A stretch of DNA of 64,000 nt from Artemisia argyi (GCA_030686995.1 CM060708.1:186926749-186990748), one strand, 5' to 3'. Positions 1 through 10,801 are shown, counted from the stretch's first letter. The notes: a model not told the origin generated them from the letters alone. Made by a program: numbers and translations.

Positions 1-195
1 AAATAATCATCCCTTACCTTTAGAACTAGTATTTAGGTTTTCTAATCCTAGCGACACTATTCCTAAGCTGAACGATCAATCCCCCGGTACTTGTCACTAT
101 ACTATACTACAACGATCAGGTACACTGCCTGGTGGGGGTTGTAAGCTTCTCAGGATCCCTTGAGAGGTAAAGCCTGTGCGATTCCCACGTCATCA
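1..195 (+). repeat. LTR end fragment, Athila-like Ty3 family
   Basis: The sequence matches by eye the last 200 bp or so of the LTRs that end at 49301 and 55882, including the shared stretch around CCCCCGGTACTTGTCA and the GAGGTAAAGCCTG block. It ends in TCA at 195 and runs straight into LINE coding sequence, with no primer-binding site after it. It is therefore a 3' LTR in plus orientation or a solo LTR, inserted in the LINE; its left part is outside the window. CTCCC at 196-200 would be the right copy of the target duplication. Confidence 0.85.
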
Positions 196-2258
196 CTCCC
201 TCTTTGAAGCCCCAAAAGAACCGAGCTCGCAAGGATTCAAGAAGATTAATAACCTTAAGCAGGGCTTTGAAAAGGGAAGATAATATATGGGGATGCTTCC
301 AAGGACAGATTTAATAAGAGTGAGGCGTCCACCGATAGAGAGGGACTTCGCCTTCCAAGCAGAGAGCCTGGTTCTGATCCGGTTAATAACCTCACCCCAA
401 CCATCACAAAAAGACATCTTTCTACTAACGGGAAGCCCAAGATACATAAACGGAATAGAGCTGTGTAAGCATCCAAGCGTAGAAGCAACCACTTCAACCT
501 CGTTAACATCCACCCCCACACCATATATTCTACTTTTTGCAAGGTTAACCTTTAAACCTGAGGCTTCCTCAAAACATTTGAGAATAAGAATCAAATTATT
601 GGCATTAGACCGAGACCACTTACCAAAAAATAATGCATCGTCTGCATATTGCAATAAAGAAAGATTGTCTCCACTGATAGCAAGAGACACCCCTTTGAAA
701 AGGCCCTTATTACAAGCATCGATGATGGAGACTTGGAGAGCCTCAGCCACTAAAAGGAAAAGGAATGGGGAAAGCGGGTCACCCTGACTAAGACCCCTCT
801 CCATATGAAATTCTTTCGACGGAGCACCATTGACAAGAACCGAGATTGAGGCTGAGGAAAGGCAAGCCCTGATCCAATTCCTCCATTTCGAACGAAATCC
901 CATTTGGGACATGACATCGTGAAGAAAAGTCCAACTCACACTATCAAAGGCCTTTTCAAAGTCCACTTTAAAAAGAAGGAGCTTATGGTCTTCCATATTT
1001 GCCATACGGATGATTTCATTAGCGATAAGGCAGCCGTCTAAGATTTGTCTCCCTGCTAAGAAGGTCGTTTGATTCGGCCCGATAATAGAAGAGATAACCT
1101 TAGCTAATCTGAGGGCAAGCAATTTAGATATGACCTTGTAGACACACCCGATTAGGCTAATCGGCCTATAGTCTGAAAAATTGAGAGGGTCACTGCTCTT
1201 CGGAATCAACACAATGAAAGACGGGTTACATCCCATTGCAAAATTCCCAGAGGTTTCGAAATATTTTACACATTCCAGAAAGTCAAGTTTGACAATCTCC
1301 TAGTGGGCCTTAATAAAATTAAAGTTTAAACCATTTGGGCCCGGGGCCTTAGAGCCCGCACAACTCCACACCGCATTCTTAATAGACCAAGACTTGATGT
1401 CTAATCTAAGCTTCTTGATTTTGTTTTTAAGCTTCAAATCAGCAGTTAAGTAAGATGGGCCTAAAGGGGGACCAGACCATGACTTAACAATAACCTCCAT
1501 CATACCCTCATTACCAAGCCACCTATCAAAGACTTTGAATGGTTTGGGACCGAAATTTGGAATCCCACAGCAGAGCATAATTGGACAATGGTCAGAGAAA
1601 GATCGACTAAGGACAGAAACCGCAGCACCATTCCACTCCAAGAAAAAATTATGGGAAACAAGGAACCTGTCAAGTTTACTTAACTTGCTACCACTTTTAT
1701 CTAATCGAGTAAACTTACGACCACCGAGCGGAAAATCAAAAAGGCCGAGCCTAGCAATAAAATCGTTAAAAACAGCCTCCTCCCGATGGTTAAAATTGGA
1801 GCCTGCTCTCTCCTCAAAACTTCTGACAACGTTAAAATCACCAAAAATGATCCAAATAACATTAGAGTTGCTGACAAGATGTTCGATAGAAGCCCAAAGA
1901 GCCTCCTTACGAGTGCTAGATTGAGGCCCGTAAACGTTTATGAGACCCACCTTACTCGAGATCCCAACCCAAGAGCCAATAATACCAAGGAAATTAGGGT
2001 CCACAAATTGAAATTCCTTGGTAAAAACATTGTTGTCCCAAAGGGTTAAATACCCCCGAAAGCACCAGAAGAACCACAGAATCCGAAACCCACATTCGGA
2101 TAAGGCTAAAGCCAACGAATCAGGAATGAATCAACCACATCCAGCTTAGATTCTTGAATCCCCAAAAACACAGGGCGCTTTGACTTGACAATATCGCAAA
2201 CCCACTTCTTTTTACAATCCGACCCAAGACCATTACAATTTAGAGAGATGCCTATCAT
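196..2258 (-). pseudogene. LINE ORF2 (endonuclease plus reverse transcriptase), broken
   Basis: ORF2 would start at the ATG at 2256-2258, opening with an APE-type endonuclease (NCNG, then FLGIQESK). A stop near 2105 and a frameshift follow. The endonuclease continues in 1300-2115 with GDFNVV and SDHCPIML. RT motifs come next: APGPNGLNF, FKVDFEKAFDSVSW, GLSQGDPLSPFLF and YADDALFF (the catalytic Y-A-D-D is present). At about 1375 the linker residues SWSIKN join directly to AVWSCAGSKAPGP. L1 proteins normally have a long linker between endonuclease and RT there, so I infer an internal deletion of well over 100 codons. A TAG at 1300-1302 sits where a Trp is usual. Another frameshift lies near 275, before FFWGF. 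The product cannot be functional. Confidence 0.85.
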
Positions 2259-2302
2259 TAAAAAATAAAAAACACCATAGAGAGAAAACTAAGACAAGAA
2301 AA

Positions 2303-4285
2303 TCAAGCATGTCCTGAATTCCCCTCAAACTTGTTGCAATTGTCAAACACATAGCCAAGTTGTTCACCAATTCTCATCATAGCCACTCTATCATCTGTAA
2401 CATCATCTTTATTATTGGGAATTACAATGTGTGGAGGGGCCGAGCTATTCCCGATGACCAGCTTGTTCTTCTTTGATTTGACTCGCTTATTATTGATAGG
2501 TTGGGATTGGGAGTTGATTGAAGATTCAGCAATACATTGAAAGCTAGCCAACATATATTCAAGCTCATTGTCATCATCATCTTTTGGAGTTGAACCGCGT
2601 TCCATAGGGATATTAAGGTCTGGAGTAGGGGCCAATTGTTCATCCAACTCCAAGTTAGGCCCATTAAGACAATCATTAATTGGCCCATTTGAATCATAGC
2701 CTTGGCCTTGGTTGGGTAGAAAAGTATCCTGGACACAATCGTTATATGAAGAGTCTGAGGGGACCGCCTGGTCTGGAGAACCGCCAAAAGCAGGGGACAT
2801 AGAGGCGAAATTTTCCTTGGGACTTGCTCCACTTTGTTCCTTGAAACCACCAGAGTCCGCGACCCTAGGATCTAACATGGGGGAATGAACCGACGAAAAC
2901 CGATCTACTTCCTTATCCGAATCCCTATGATCGTCTGAAGAATCATCTCCGGTCATTTCCCAGGAAGGTCCAACGAACTCATCCTCTTCAAACAAATAAT
3001 TTTCCTTTTCCAGGAAGTCTGGGAGATGGGAGGAAATAACATGGCGGGATTGAATACGATCCTCAGACACATAAACAGAATATACATTCTGATTTAGCTT
3101 CACCTTAATAACTTGATTAACCTCAGCCATATCAGGTAACAAGACTAAAGCATTAACAGATTGGATAACAGGCGAGTCAAAGTCGAGCCTCCCCACTTCC
3201 AAAACAGAACCAATCTCCATTGCAACGTTCTTAACGGATTTTAGATTTCTTGCAAGGGAGGGGAGCCCTTGTATGTTAATCCATGCCAGCCTACCATGAG
3301 AATCTTCATTGTCTTCCCACATCTTAAGGTCATCAAACCATTGATGCAACCAATTCTTATTAGCCTCTAACCCGTGTATCGCAGCATCAAAGGAGGACCA
3401 TTCGAATAAGAACGAGAGCCCCCCCACATACTTAAGCTTACACTCTTCCAATCCATTATTTTTTACAATTTCCCATGCATTTCTCAATACATCAAAATTC
3501 TTTGCCTTACCAATCCAGCACTTATCGAGTCTTGTACGGATTTCGACATCTTCCACCACAGTAATGCACTTGTCCGTTGCAGGAGGAGCAATTGGTTTCG
3601 ACCCACCCACAACATCGCGAAAGGAACCTGATTTAACCTTGCTAACACCATTCCTCGTAACAGGGGGGAAGTCTTCTTTGCGAAAGAAGAAGTTATTCTT
3701 GTTGTTTCTATCATCAGGCATATTATTATCAGTGCCCTTGAAGAACTTAGCCCTATTGATCACAATCCTAGTTTCTCCTATCAAAATGCTTTTCAATCTG
3801 TTTTCAAAACTTTCAAGATTGTCAGGGATTAAAAACCTCACAAAGCCAAATTTTGACCCACATTTTGTTCTTTTAAACGCCACATAAACGTCTACCACTC
3901 TACCATACCGGCTAAACATCTTCCATAAAGCACTAGAATCCCAGGAATCGGGGAAATTAGTGAAGAAAAAAGATGTTGCCTTGTCCCTCATTACCCTATC
4001 GAAATCACTTATCTTGTTCTTGAAGTAGGCAGGCCGTCCAGAAGGGATGTTATGGAAACCACCGCTGTGATCTTTATGCCCTCCTCTACATCTTCGATTT
4101 ACCTTCTCCCAACCATCTTCATCGTCATTCAATTGCTGCGGCACCTGTGGGGGTTGTCGTCTGGGTGGTGGAGAGGGAGGAGGATGGGTTGCACGGTGGT
4201 AATTGGGTGGTGATAGGTGACGTTTGGTTGGTGGAGGGTAGGAGGATGGTTTACACGGTGGTATTTGGGTGGTGATGGGTGACAT
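2303..4285 (-). CDS. LINE ORF1 protein with RRM domain
   Basis: 660 aa, uninterrupted. The N-terminus (about residues 1-55) is rich in proline, arginine and histidine. Residues of about 85-165 form an RNA-recognition motif: FFFTNFPDSW resembles RNP2 and FGFVRF resembles RNP1. The middle holds a second conserved block (about residues 260-420, with WINIQGLP) of the kind found in plant LINE ORF1 and nucleotide-binding alpha-beta plait proteins. The C-terminal third is acidic and low in complexity, with the basic cluster NNKRVKSKKNK near the end. In L1 elements this protein coats the element RNA and acts as a chaperone; I infer that role here. No CCHC knuckle is seen. The frame is intact although ORF2 next to it is broken. 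The start is the first ATG after a stop and precedes the proline-rich region. Confidence 0.85.
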   Translation of the reverse strand: MSPITTQIPPCKPSSYPPPTKRHLSPPNYHRATHPPPSPPPRRQPPQVPQQLNDDEDGWEKVNRRCRGGHKDHSGGFHNIPSGRPAYFKNKISDFDRVMRDKATSFFFTNFPDSWDSSALWKMFSRYGRVVDVYVAFKRTKCGSKFGFVRFLIPDNLESFENRLKSILIGETRIVINRAKFFKGTDNNMPDDRNNKNNFFFRKEDFPPVTRNGVSKVKSGSFRDVVGGSKPIAPPATDKCITVVEDVEIRTRLDKCWIGKAKNFDVLRNAWEIVKNNGLEECKLKYVGGLSFLFEWSSFDAAIHGLEANKNWLHQWFDDLKMWEDNEDSHGRLAWINIQGLPSLARNLKSVKNVAMEIGSVLEVGRLDFDSPVIQSVNALVLLPDMAEVNQVIKVKLNQNVYSVYVSEDRIQSRHVISSHLPDFLEKENYLFEEDEFVGPSWEMTGDDSSDDHRDSDKEVDRFSSVHSPMLDPRVADSGGFKEQSGASPKENFASMSPAFGGSPDQAVPSDSSYNDCVQDTFLPNQGQGYDSNGPINDCLNGPNLELDEQLAPTPDLNIPMERGSTPKDDDDNELEYMLASFQCIAESSINSQSQPINNKRVKSKKNKLVIGNSSAPPHIVIPNNKDDVTDDRVAMMRIGEQLGYVFDNCNKFEGNSGHA

Positions 4286-4433
4286 TATAATTCTTAGTTA
4301 TCATTAGGGACCCGAAAGTCTAAAACCCATCTTTTAACCATTTAATATTTACTTGTATTAAGACTAATTTAGCTTAAACAAGTCTTAAACCAATTACTTA
4401 GCACGTTGCTATGGTCTTTTTAATTGCTAGTAA
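4286..4433. other. LINE 5' flank, no gene seen
   Basis: AT-rich sequence between the LINE ORF1 start and the MITE. It may include the LINE 5' UTR; no boundary or target duplication can be placed. The last 8 bp (4426-4433) are the left target duplication of the MITE. Confidence 0.5.
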
Positions 4434-4864
4434 TAGGGGTGTGCAGAATTCAGGTTTCACCCTCAAGAAACAAAAAACCAAAATCGAATCGGAAAAAAAT
4501 CAAACCGAATTTTTAACTGAACCGATTTGCTAAAACCGAACCAAACTAAATTAAATATTTGGTTTTCGGTTCAGTTATAGTTTTTACAAAATGAAAAAAG
4601 AACCGAACCTATAACCGAATTCACATAAATATATACATATTTGTTTATATATTTATATTAAAAAAAAAAAGAAAAAAAAACTCATATAAATATAACATTT
4701 TTTAAGCTTGATTTTTTTTTTTTGTTGCAAAAAATCTATATAATTAATAAATAATTAAAATTATTTAATTCGGTTAATTCGGTTCGATTTTCACTTTTAC
4801 CCAAAATATTTAACCGAACTGCATAAATCGAACAACTCGATAACCGAACATATGAACAAACCTA
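4434..4864. mobile_element. hAT-like MITE, 431 bp
   Basis: The ends are imperfect inverted repeats: TAGGGGTGTGCA on the left, and TGAACAAACCTA on the right, whose reverse complement is TAGGTTTGTTCA. The element is flanked by GCTAGTAA (4426-4433) and GCTAGTCA (4865-4872), an 8-bp duplication with one mismatch; 8 bp is the hAT family length. The interior is AT-rich and holds many copies of ACCGAA/TTCGGT in both orientations, so it can fold back. It has no coding capacity. Confidence 0.7.
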
Positions 4865-4972
4865 GCTAGTCATTTGTTTAAGGCCTTACATAGAGGGAAA
4901 AAGTTGCATGGTTCGTATGTGTGATATAAGTTAGCAAATCCAACAAATAATTAGGTATTTTTTTAGCACATA

Positions 4973-5217
4973 TGAGTTAACTGGCTTTAAACAAAAACAT
5001 ATATAGGTGCCAACTTAATTATCCATCTAATTTTTTGACATGGCAAATCATATGAGTAAACTTCCAACTTTAAACAAAAACATATAGTTGCCAACTTAAT
5101 TATCCGTCTAATTTTTTGACATGGGAAATCATATGAGTAAACTTCCAGCTTTAAATAAAAACATATAGGTGCCAACTTGATTATCCATCTAATTTTTTGT
5201 CATGGCAAATCGCTACG
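4973..5217. repeat. Tandem repeat, about 3 copies of 81-83 bp
   Basis: The block TTTAAACAAAAACATATA, followed by TGCCAACTTAATTATCC and ATTTTTTGACATGG, recurs with offsets of 83 and 81 bp (anchors at 4989, 5072 and 5153). Copies differ by a few substitutions. Open frames across it are products of the repeat, not genes. Confidence 0.85.
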
Positions 5218-5220
5218 CAG

Positions 5221-5224
<4 letters not shown>

Positions 5225-5270
<46 letters not shown>

Positions 5271-5277
5271 TCATGAT
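5225..5277. repeat. Poly-A tract, 53 bp
   Basis: An uninterrupted run of A directly after the tandem repeat. It could be the tail of a retroposed sequence read on the plus strand, with the tandem repeat as its body, or a simple repeat expansion. No target duplication is obvious. Confidence 0.9.
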
Positions 5278-5933
5278 TGATGTCCTAAATCGGTCTACGC
5301 AGTTAGACACAAAATTCCAACTAGTAGTTAAAGTATAATTTCTTGTCTACACCATATTGCTTCATTAAAATGAGGAAAAACTTGTCATGGACCAAAATGA
5401 AACGTCCAAACTGAGCTAATCTAATACCAACTTCTATTGTATATCTTAGGTGAGCCATCATATAGGCAGGGAGCAATGCTATGCTCATATAAATTTTACA
5501 CAATAAAATTTACATAATTAATTGGCAACCTTACTTGTCCATTCAAATAGTTTTTCACTCATTTTTTAATTGGCTTGAATAAAAAAAATGAACAAACCAC
5601 ATCATGTGAATCTTTCTGTGTAAAAATTTTGTATACGTATCATCTCTCATTATAATTTACAATGAGTCATGGTCAAATATCGAGTCACTATTATTTATGG
5701 CTCCACTTGACATTTTCAAATACAATTCATTGATGGATTGTGAAGCATTCATTTGTAGCTTAATATAATTTAAATTTTGGTGTAGTGATTTTAATTTTCC
5801 ATACAATGTTTTTAGTTATTAATAAAAGTTTATTTTTATTATATAATAACTTTGTTTTAACAAAGAGTTTGGTGGTTACTGCTACGTATGTTTGTTAATG
5901 AGTATGATGATGTGAGTGACACTAACCTAAACG
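5278..5933. other. AT-rich flank of the CACTA element, no gene seen
   Basis: About 650 bp of AT-rich DNA with only short shadow frames. No recognisable element or gene. It ends at the first base of the CACTA terminus; the 3 bp before it are ACG, and CACTA elements duplicate 3 bp. Confidence 0.5.
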
Positions 5934-6345
5934 CACTAGTACAATCGACGCCTTTTCCGACGACATTTTTACGCCCTTACCGTCGACAAGTCGATGGCAC
6001 AATAGGTTCCCGTTGACATGTCGACGGGAACAAAACGTCGGCTGTGCTTCTTCGGAAACAACGGTTCCGTCGACAATCGCCGTCGACATTGTGGGTCCCA
6101 CATCGTTTTCCAGTCAAACGATTTTGCTGTCCGTCAAATTCTTCCCGTCGACATGTCGACGGGAACGTATAACTAATTAATGTTTTAATTAAGAAATGAT
6201 AATTAAGTTTTATATGTTGCCGTCGACATGTCAACAACAACATTAAACAAAAAATATTGTTTTTTTAATTATGCCGTCGACATGTCGACGACATATTTAA
6301 AAAAAACAATATTTTTTGTTTAATGTTTCCTTCGACATGTTGACG
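5934..6345. repeat. CACTA left terminus and subterminal palindrome array
   Basis: After the CACTA end, copies of a palindrome based on CCCGTCGACATGTCGACGGG lie at 6009-6028 (one mismatch), 6144-6163 (perfect), about 6222, 6273-6291 and about 6331, with partial CGTCGAC units between. In En/Spm-type elements, subterminal repeats bind the element's own regulatory protein; the same role is inferred here. Positions 6241-6325 form a larger near-perfect hairpin around one palindrome. Confidence 0.8.
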
Positions 6346-6366
6346 ACATAATTAAAAAAACAATAT

Positions 6367-7191
6367 GTAAAACTTGATATGCTCCTCCCACACAGACGGC
6401 TCGACGTTCGGAGGAGGGTTTCTTCGTATCTCATCCATTTTAGCAGGCCCACCCGGCACCGTAAAGTAAGTCCTCTTCATCGTGCCCTTGTTGTCGGAGT
6501 AGACCTTAGCAATATACGCATTGAGGCCCTTCTCAATGGTTCTCCAATTGGGATCGCGCATGTGGGTCTACAAGTCGAAGAATTCCTGCAATCAAATATA
6601 GTTAATATTAACATAAAGATATAAACAAATATACACAATTAAATAAATTTAAATAAATGTACACATTCAAATAATTAAATATAGAGATATAATTAAAAGG
6701 AAAATAAAATAACTAACCCCGATTCGGTTCATGAAGGCAGGTCGAGTCGCTTCGTCAAGGTCGTGCCAGGAGGGATAGTGCAACGGCAAGGACCTAACCA
6801 GCTCGCCAACATAGTTACTGAACCATGCGCGGTTGGGCCCAACATGAGTAAATGTCTTCTGATCACGAGACTCGAACTCGATCGATTGCGGGCCCGATCT
6901 AGTCACGGCTTTCCTGAGGTCTACGTTCTTGTTGGCTTCACGGACCTGTGCCCTGCCGCCATCCCGCCCTCCAACCCTGCCGCCACCTTGTCTCGCTCTA
7001 CCTCCTTGTCGAGGTTTTTGTGATGAACCTACAATTGAAGTGAGTGAAAACGTTATAAAATAACAAGTAACAAAATTCAAATTATCAAGTTTAAGTTTCT
7101 TACCACTACGGTGACCGCTAGTAATCGAACGATAAGGGGGTGGTGGGTCATCGGCACCGTCACCACCGTGACCGCGCGCTACTGCTGCCAT
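6367..7191 (-). pseudogene. Second CACTA gene (Transposase_24 / Ptta-En-Spm-like), truncated
   Basis: A three-exon gene can be read on the minus strand. Exon 1 is 7104-7191 (starts MAAVARGHGG), exon 2 is 6718-7028 and exon 3 is 6585 down to about 6367; both introns have GT-AG ends and keep phase. Exon 2 is basic and Gly/Arg-rich (QGGRARQGGGRVGGRDGGR), then carries WFSNYVGELVRSLPLHYPSWHDLDEATRP. Exon 3 has the family block DPNWRTIEKGLNAYIAKVYS and PPNVEPSVWEEHIKF. An in-frame TAG lies at 6568-6570 (a Gln is expected by family pattern), and the frame runs straight into the subterminal palindromes after HIKF, where relatives continue. Both point to decay plus an internal deletion. In CACTA elements the second gene usually supplies a DNA-binding or regulatory protein. 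Confidence 0.75.
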
Positions 7192-7339
7192 CTGTAAAAG
7201 TACAAGTTGAATTAACATATAGAAATTCGGGAACAAATTAACATAAGCATGCACACATTCAAATACATACACATTTAAACAATCCATAACAATTTCATTC
7301 AAATAAGCTAAGTGTTGTTTTACAAGTTACAATTTAAGA

Positions 7340-7743
7340 TCAATCTGCTAAATCTACATCACTATCATAAACAGCATTAGTCGCATCTTCAACTTCATCA
7401 TCAGAATTGTTTGCATCAGAGTCTGCTAAATCATAAGGATCGTTGTCCTCATCATCAATAAATTCATCGTCGTCATCAACATTAATGATTGGTGGTGGTG
7501 CCTCAACTAACGTTGATTGACCATCGATATTTAAGGTTTCAAATGCCAAATCATTCAAATTAGCAGACAGTTGGAGATTAGATGAGTTGTTGCCATGTAT
7601 CACATCATCATCGTCTTCTGCCACAATGACATCCGAGGTTGTGTTGTGATTCACTTCTTGGACGACCTTCCAATGAAGTGGTCGTCTGGCAGGATCTTCA
7701 AGGTAGAAGACTTGTTTTGCTTGTGTTGCGAGAATGTAAGGTT
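7340..7743 (-). pseudogene. CACTA transposase fragment 4: DUF4216 end and acidic tail
   Basis: The C-terminal part of the TNP2-type protein. Reading from the target duplication at 7739-7743 it gives the DUF4216 end (LATQAKQVFYLEDP, WKVVQEVNH). A strongly acidic Asp/Asn-rich tail follows (DDDDEFIDDEDNDPYD) and stops at 7340. The frame continues without a break from 19360 across the Copia-1 insertion if the element and one AGGTT copy are removed. Confidence 0.8.
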
Positions 7744-8126
7744 TGTTAATACAAATATCGCCTAAAAACGTTATTTATATTTTACGATCTTCGCTAAGTT
7801 TTGTTAACGACAAAATGTAAACTTTAGTTTCTAAGTAAAACATAATCTTAGTTTTAAAGACTTGCATAAACTAGACTTTTGCTACATTTTACATTTCATA
7901 AAACACAACACTTTTTATTTCTTAAAATAGAATTGTCACATCACATTTATGGCAAGTTTCGTCAATATACATTTATGGAAAGAAAATGTGTTTGACTTAC
8001 TATGTGGTTGCTTGCAAGTTTGGTGTTTGACTAGATGTAATGAGATGTGACATTGTTTGGTTTGCAAGGTGTAATGAGATGTGACTTTGTTTGGTTTGCA
8101 AGATTTATTGCAAAACCAACTGCAAG

Positions 8127-8197
8127 CCCGGCGGAACCCTGGGGGTACACGGGCGGAACCCATCTGAGGGTTCCGCCGTATCCGCCAGGCCTGCAGA
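8127..8197. repeat. GGCGGAACC/GGTTCCGCC palindrome module in Copia-1 5' LTR
   Basis: A GC-rich block in AT-rich surroundings: two GGCGGAACC copies, then GGTTCCGCCG and TCCGCCAGG as inverted partners. The 3' LTR repeats it at 18616-18683, and related modules occur inside the element at 10367-10446, 13905-13976 and 16145-16295. It lies about 10 bp upstream of the TATA box, where Sirevirus LTRs carry palindrome clusters. Confidence 0.8.
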
Positions 8198-8206
8198 AGG
8201 CTTTGC

Positions 8207-8214
8207 TATAAATA
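8207..8214 (+). promoter_or_regulatory. TATA box of Copia-1 5' LTR
   Basis: TATAAATA directly downstream of the palindrome module. It is duplicated at 18694-18701 in the 3' LTR. The U3/R border and transcription start should lie about 30 bp downstream. Confidence 0.7.
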
Positions 8215-8868
8215 CCAAGCCACAAGTTGATTTTTGGTTTATCACTCTACATCATATTTTACACACACACATTCATTCTTTCATCTAACCCTTTAACATT
8301 TCATATGTGAAGTTTCTTTTTGTAGCAAAGAGATTCACAAGCACATTAAAAGTAACAAGTATTCAACACAACGTTGCAAGACTTGTTAGCTTAGCATTGT
8401 GTAGACTTGTGTAGTTTACACTTCATTTGATTGTGTATTTTCAGTAGTGATCGGTTAGTATTTTAGTCCTCAAAATACAAAGTGTATTGGGAGTAGTTGT
8501 ACCCTTGTAAAAGAACTAACGGGAGTGGTTGTACCCTTGGTAAAGAACTCGACATCTAGCTTAGTGTCGGTAAAAGTGTAAGCGACGTGTAAGGTTTTCT
8601 CCGCCGGTGAAAGGAGCTTGTTGACTGGTGAAAGAAACTCTCGAGTTGGATACTCGGGGCGTGGACGTAGGGCAAGGAAAAAGAGTCCTTGTAGCCGAAC
8701 CACGATAAATACTCGTGTTGTGGTTTAATCGTTTCTTTCATTTACTTGCATGTTATATATTGTGTTTGTGTATATATCTTTGATCAAACGGAAAGTTTCA
8801 AAGCTAACTAAACAAGTTAAAAAGATTTTAAACGGTAAACTATTCAACCCCCTTCTAGTTTTCCACAA

Positions 8869-8883
8869 TTGGCATCAAGAGCT
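8869..8883 (+). other. Copia-1 primer-binding site
   Basis: TTGGCATCAAGAGCT lies one base after the LTR. It resembles the initiator Met-tRNA complement (TGGTATCAGAGC) with small changes, the usual Copia primer. Confidence 0.75.
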
Positions 8884-8934
8884 ACGTTACTCAAACTTTT
8901 AAAATATATTGTGTTTTAAAACTTGAAACGATCC

Positions 8935-10717
8935 ATGGATTTTGAAAATTACAAAGAAGGGCAATCTATGCAAAGACCACCACTCTTTGAAGCAAATGGT
9001 TTTATATATTGGAAAAACCGTTTTGAAACTTACGTGAAATCTAAAGATATAGATTTATGGTATATAATCATTGATGGTGATAACGTAGTTACTAACATTA
9101 AAGTTGATGATCAAAAGAAATTGATTGGTAAAAATAATGAAGCTAAAATGATGCTTTACAACGCTTTGCCTAAGAAAGAATATGAAAGAGTCTTTTTGTG
9201 TAAAACCGCCAAAGATATTTGGCAATCTTTAATTGTCACTTATCAAGGAAACTCACAAGTTAAAGATAACAAAATTGATCTTCTTGTGCAACAATATGAA
9301 CAATTTGTTATTTCCGAAGATGAGATTATTGATAATGCTTTTGCTAGGTTTAACACTATTATTACTTCACTTAAAGCACTTGATGAATCTTTTTGTAGTA
9401 AGAACTTTGTCAGGAAATTTCTTAGAGCACTCCATCCGAAGTGGAGAGCAAAAGTGATGGCAATTGAAGAATCCAAAGATCTTTCAAGCATGTCACTTGA
9501 TGAGCTAATTGGAAACCTCAAAGTTCATGAAATGGTAATGGAAAAAGATTCGGAACTAGTTAGAGGCAAGAAAGAAAAAGTTAAGTCCATTGCCTTGAAA
9601 GCTAGAGTCCAATCAAGTGATGATGAATAATCTACTTCGGATAGTGATGATGAGGAATATGCTATGGCCGTTAGAGACTTTAAGAAGTTCTTTCGTAGAA
9701 GAGGAAAGTTTGTAAGTCAACCTAATGATGACAAGAAAACTTTCCGAAAAGATCGTGATGATAGGAAAGGAAAAGTTGAAAAAAAATGTTATAGGTGTGG
9801 AGACACAAGTCATCTTGTAGGAGAATGTCCAAAACTACCCAAGAACAAACCTCAACAAGCTTTTGTGGGAGGTGCTTGGAGTGACTATGAAGGATATTGC
9901 TCTCATGGCTCACAACTCAAATGAGGTATTCTCCGACTCATCTTACTCCTCTATTGATGATGACACCTTACAAAAAGAATATAACAAACTTTGTGAATTG
10001 AGCTTAAAAATCATAAACAAAAATAAGTTTTTGAAAACTAAAAAGGAGTTTTTAGAAAATGAAGTTTATGAATTAAAAGAAAAAGCTAAGAGATTAGAAA
10101 AGAGTAAAGGTATTGATACTTCTTGCAAATCATGTGAAGAGCTTAAACTCGAAGTTGAGAAACTTAAAATTACTCAAAATGATCTAATAAAACAAACCAT
10201 GAAGTTTAAGAAGTTCGATAAGAGCATTTCTTGTGCGGATGAAATTATGAAAATTCAAAAGTCACCCTTTGATAAAACAGGACTAGGATTCATGAAAATA
10301 GAAACTTCAAAGGGTCAAACGAAACAAGAAAAGATTGCACAAGAAACAAACAAAACTGCTACAGCAGCCTGCGGATCAGACGGAACCCAATCCAGGGTTT
10401 CGCCCGTTGGACCCGAATGTTCCGCCAGGTCTGCTGCAGCAGTAACACCATCCACATCGGATCGTTCAAAATTCGTTAAAGTTACGTATAAAAATGGAAC
10501 AAAACCTGCCTTTAAAACTGGAGTAGGACTTAATAAAAATGAATTTAGAGCTAAGACTACTCAACCAAGACCTAAGACTCCAATTCCCAAACGCCCCTTT
10601 TCAAAGAGCAACTTCAACGCTCGACCACATTACCAACATGTTTGGAACCAAAACACTCCTGGACATTACCAAACTTCAAATTATATGTCATGGAACCCTT
10701 ATGCTCTATTTTCATAA
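8935..10717 (+). pseudogene. Copia-1 gag (capsid/nucleocapsid polyprotein), broken
   Basis: The first ATG is at 8935 (MDFENYKEGQSM). The N-terminal half is a typical Copia capsid (UBN2/DUF4219-like, with TAKDIWQSL and LHPKWRAKV). A TAA at 9628-9630 interrupts an acidic stretch. The frame continues to a CCHC zinc knuckle, [14 protein letters not shown], at about 9790-9830. A frameshift near 9880-9920 leads to the final frame (to 10717), with a long coiled coil (about 9960-10260) and a basic tail. Inside this tail the GGCGGAACC-type module is translated (about 10367-10446). The large coiled-coil gag fits the Sirevirus lineage. Gag would form the cytoplasmic virus-like particle; this copy cannot make the full protein. 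Confidence 0.85.
10367..10446. repeat. Palindrome module inside Copia-1 gag
   Basis: A GC-rich insert with GACGGAACC, GGTTTCGCCC and GTTCCGCCAGG, related to the LTR module. It is read in frame as part of gag (CGSDGTQSRVSPVGPECSAR). The flanks have CAGCAG/CTGCTGCAGCAG-like ends. Confidence 0.7.
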
Positions 10718-10801
10718 TTGGAACAAGTTAATGGTCTGCTTAACCAAAATGGACCCATGAGAAATTGGGGACCAAATGTTTGAGTGTTTTTCATAAAATA
10801 G

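Larger units (their letters stand above)
196..4285 (-). mobile_element. LINE (L1-type non-LTR retrotransposon), 3' part cut off
   Basis: Two consecutive minus-strand reading frames have the order of a plant L1 element. ORF1 (2303-4285) has an RRM domain; ORF2 (2258 down to 196) has endonuclease and reverse transcriptase. ORF2 starts about 45 bp after the ORF1 stop. The element ends abruptly at 196 inside the RT region, where an Athila-type LTR abuts it. The missing C-terminal RT, RNase H-like part and poly-A tail probably lie left of the window, beyond that LTR. ORF2 is broken, so this copy is dead. Confidence 0.9.
7744..8867 (+). repeat. Copia-1 5' LTR
   Basis: Starts TGTTAATACAAATATCGCC and ends TTTTCCACA. 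It contains the GGCGGAACC palindrome module (8127-8197) and a TATA box right after it. The 3' copy at 18232-19354 differs at about 14 positions, including one 1-bp indel. Confidence 0.95.

Noticed and set aside
4987..5175. 62-aa frame with repeated YSYD(F/L)PCQKIR units
   Set aside because: Produced by the tandem repeat of about 82 bp; no other support.
8470..8703. 77-aa minus-strand frame, mirrored at 18957-19355
   Set aside because: It lies in both Copia-1 LTRs, antisense to the element; LTR duplication explains the pair.
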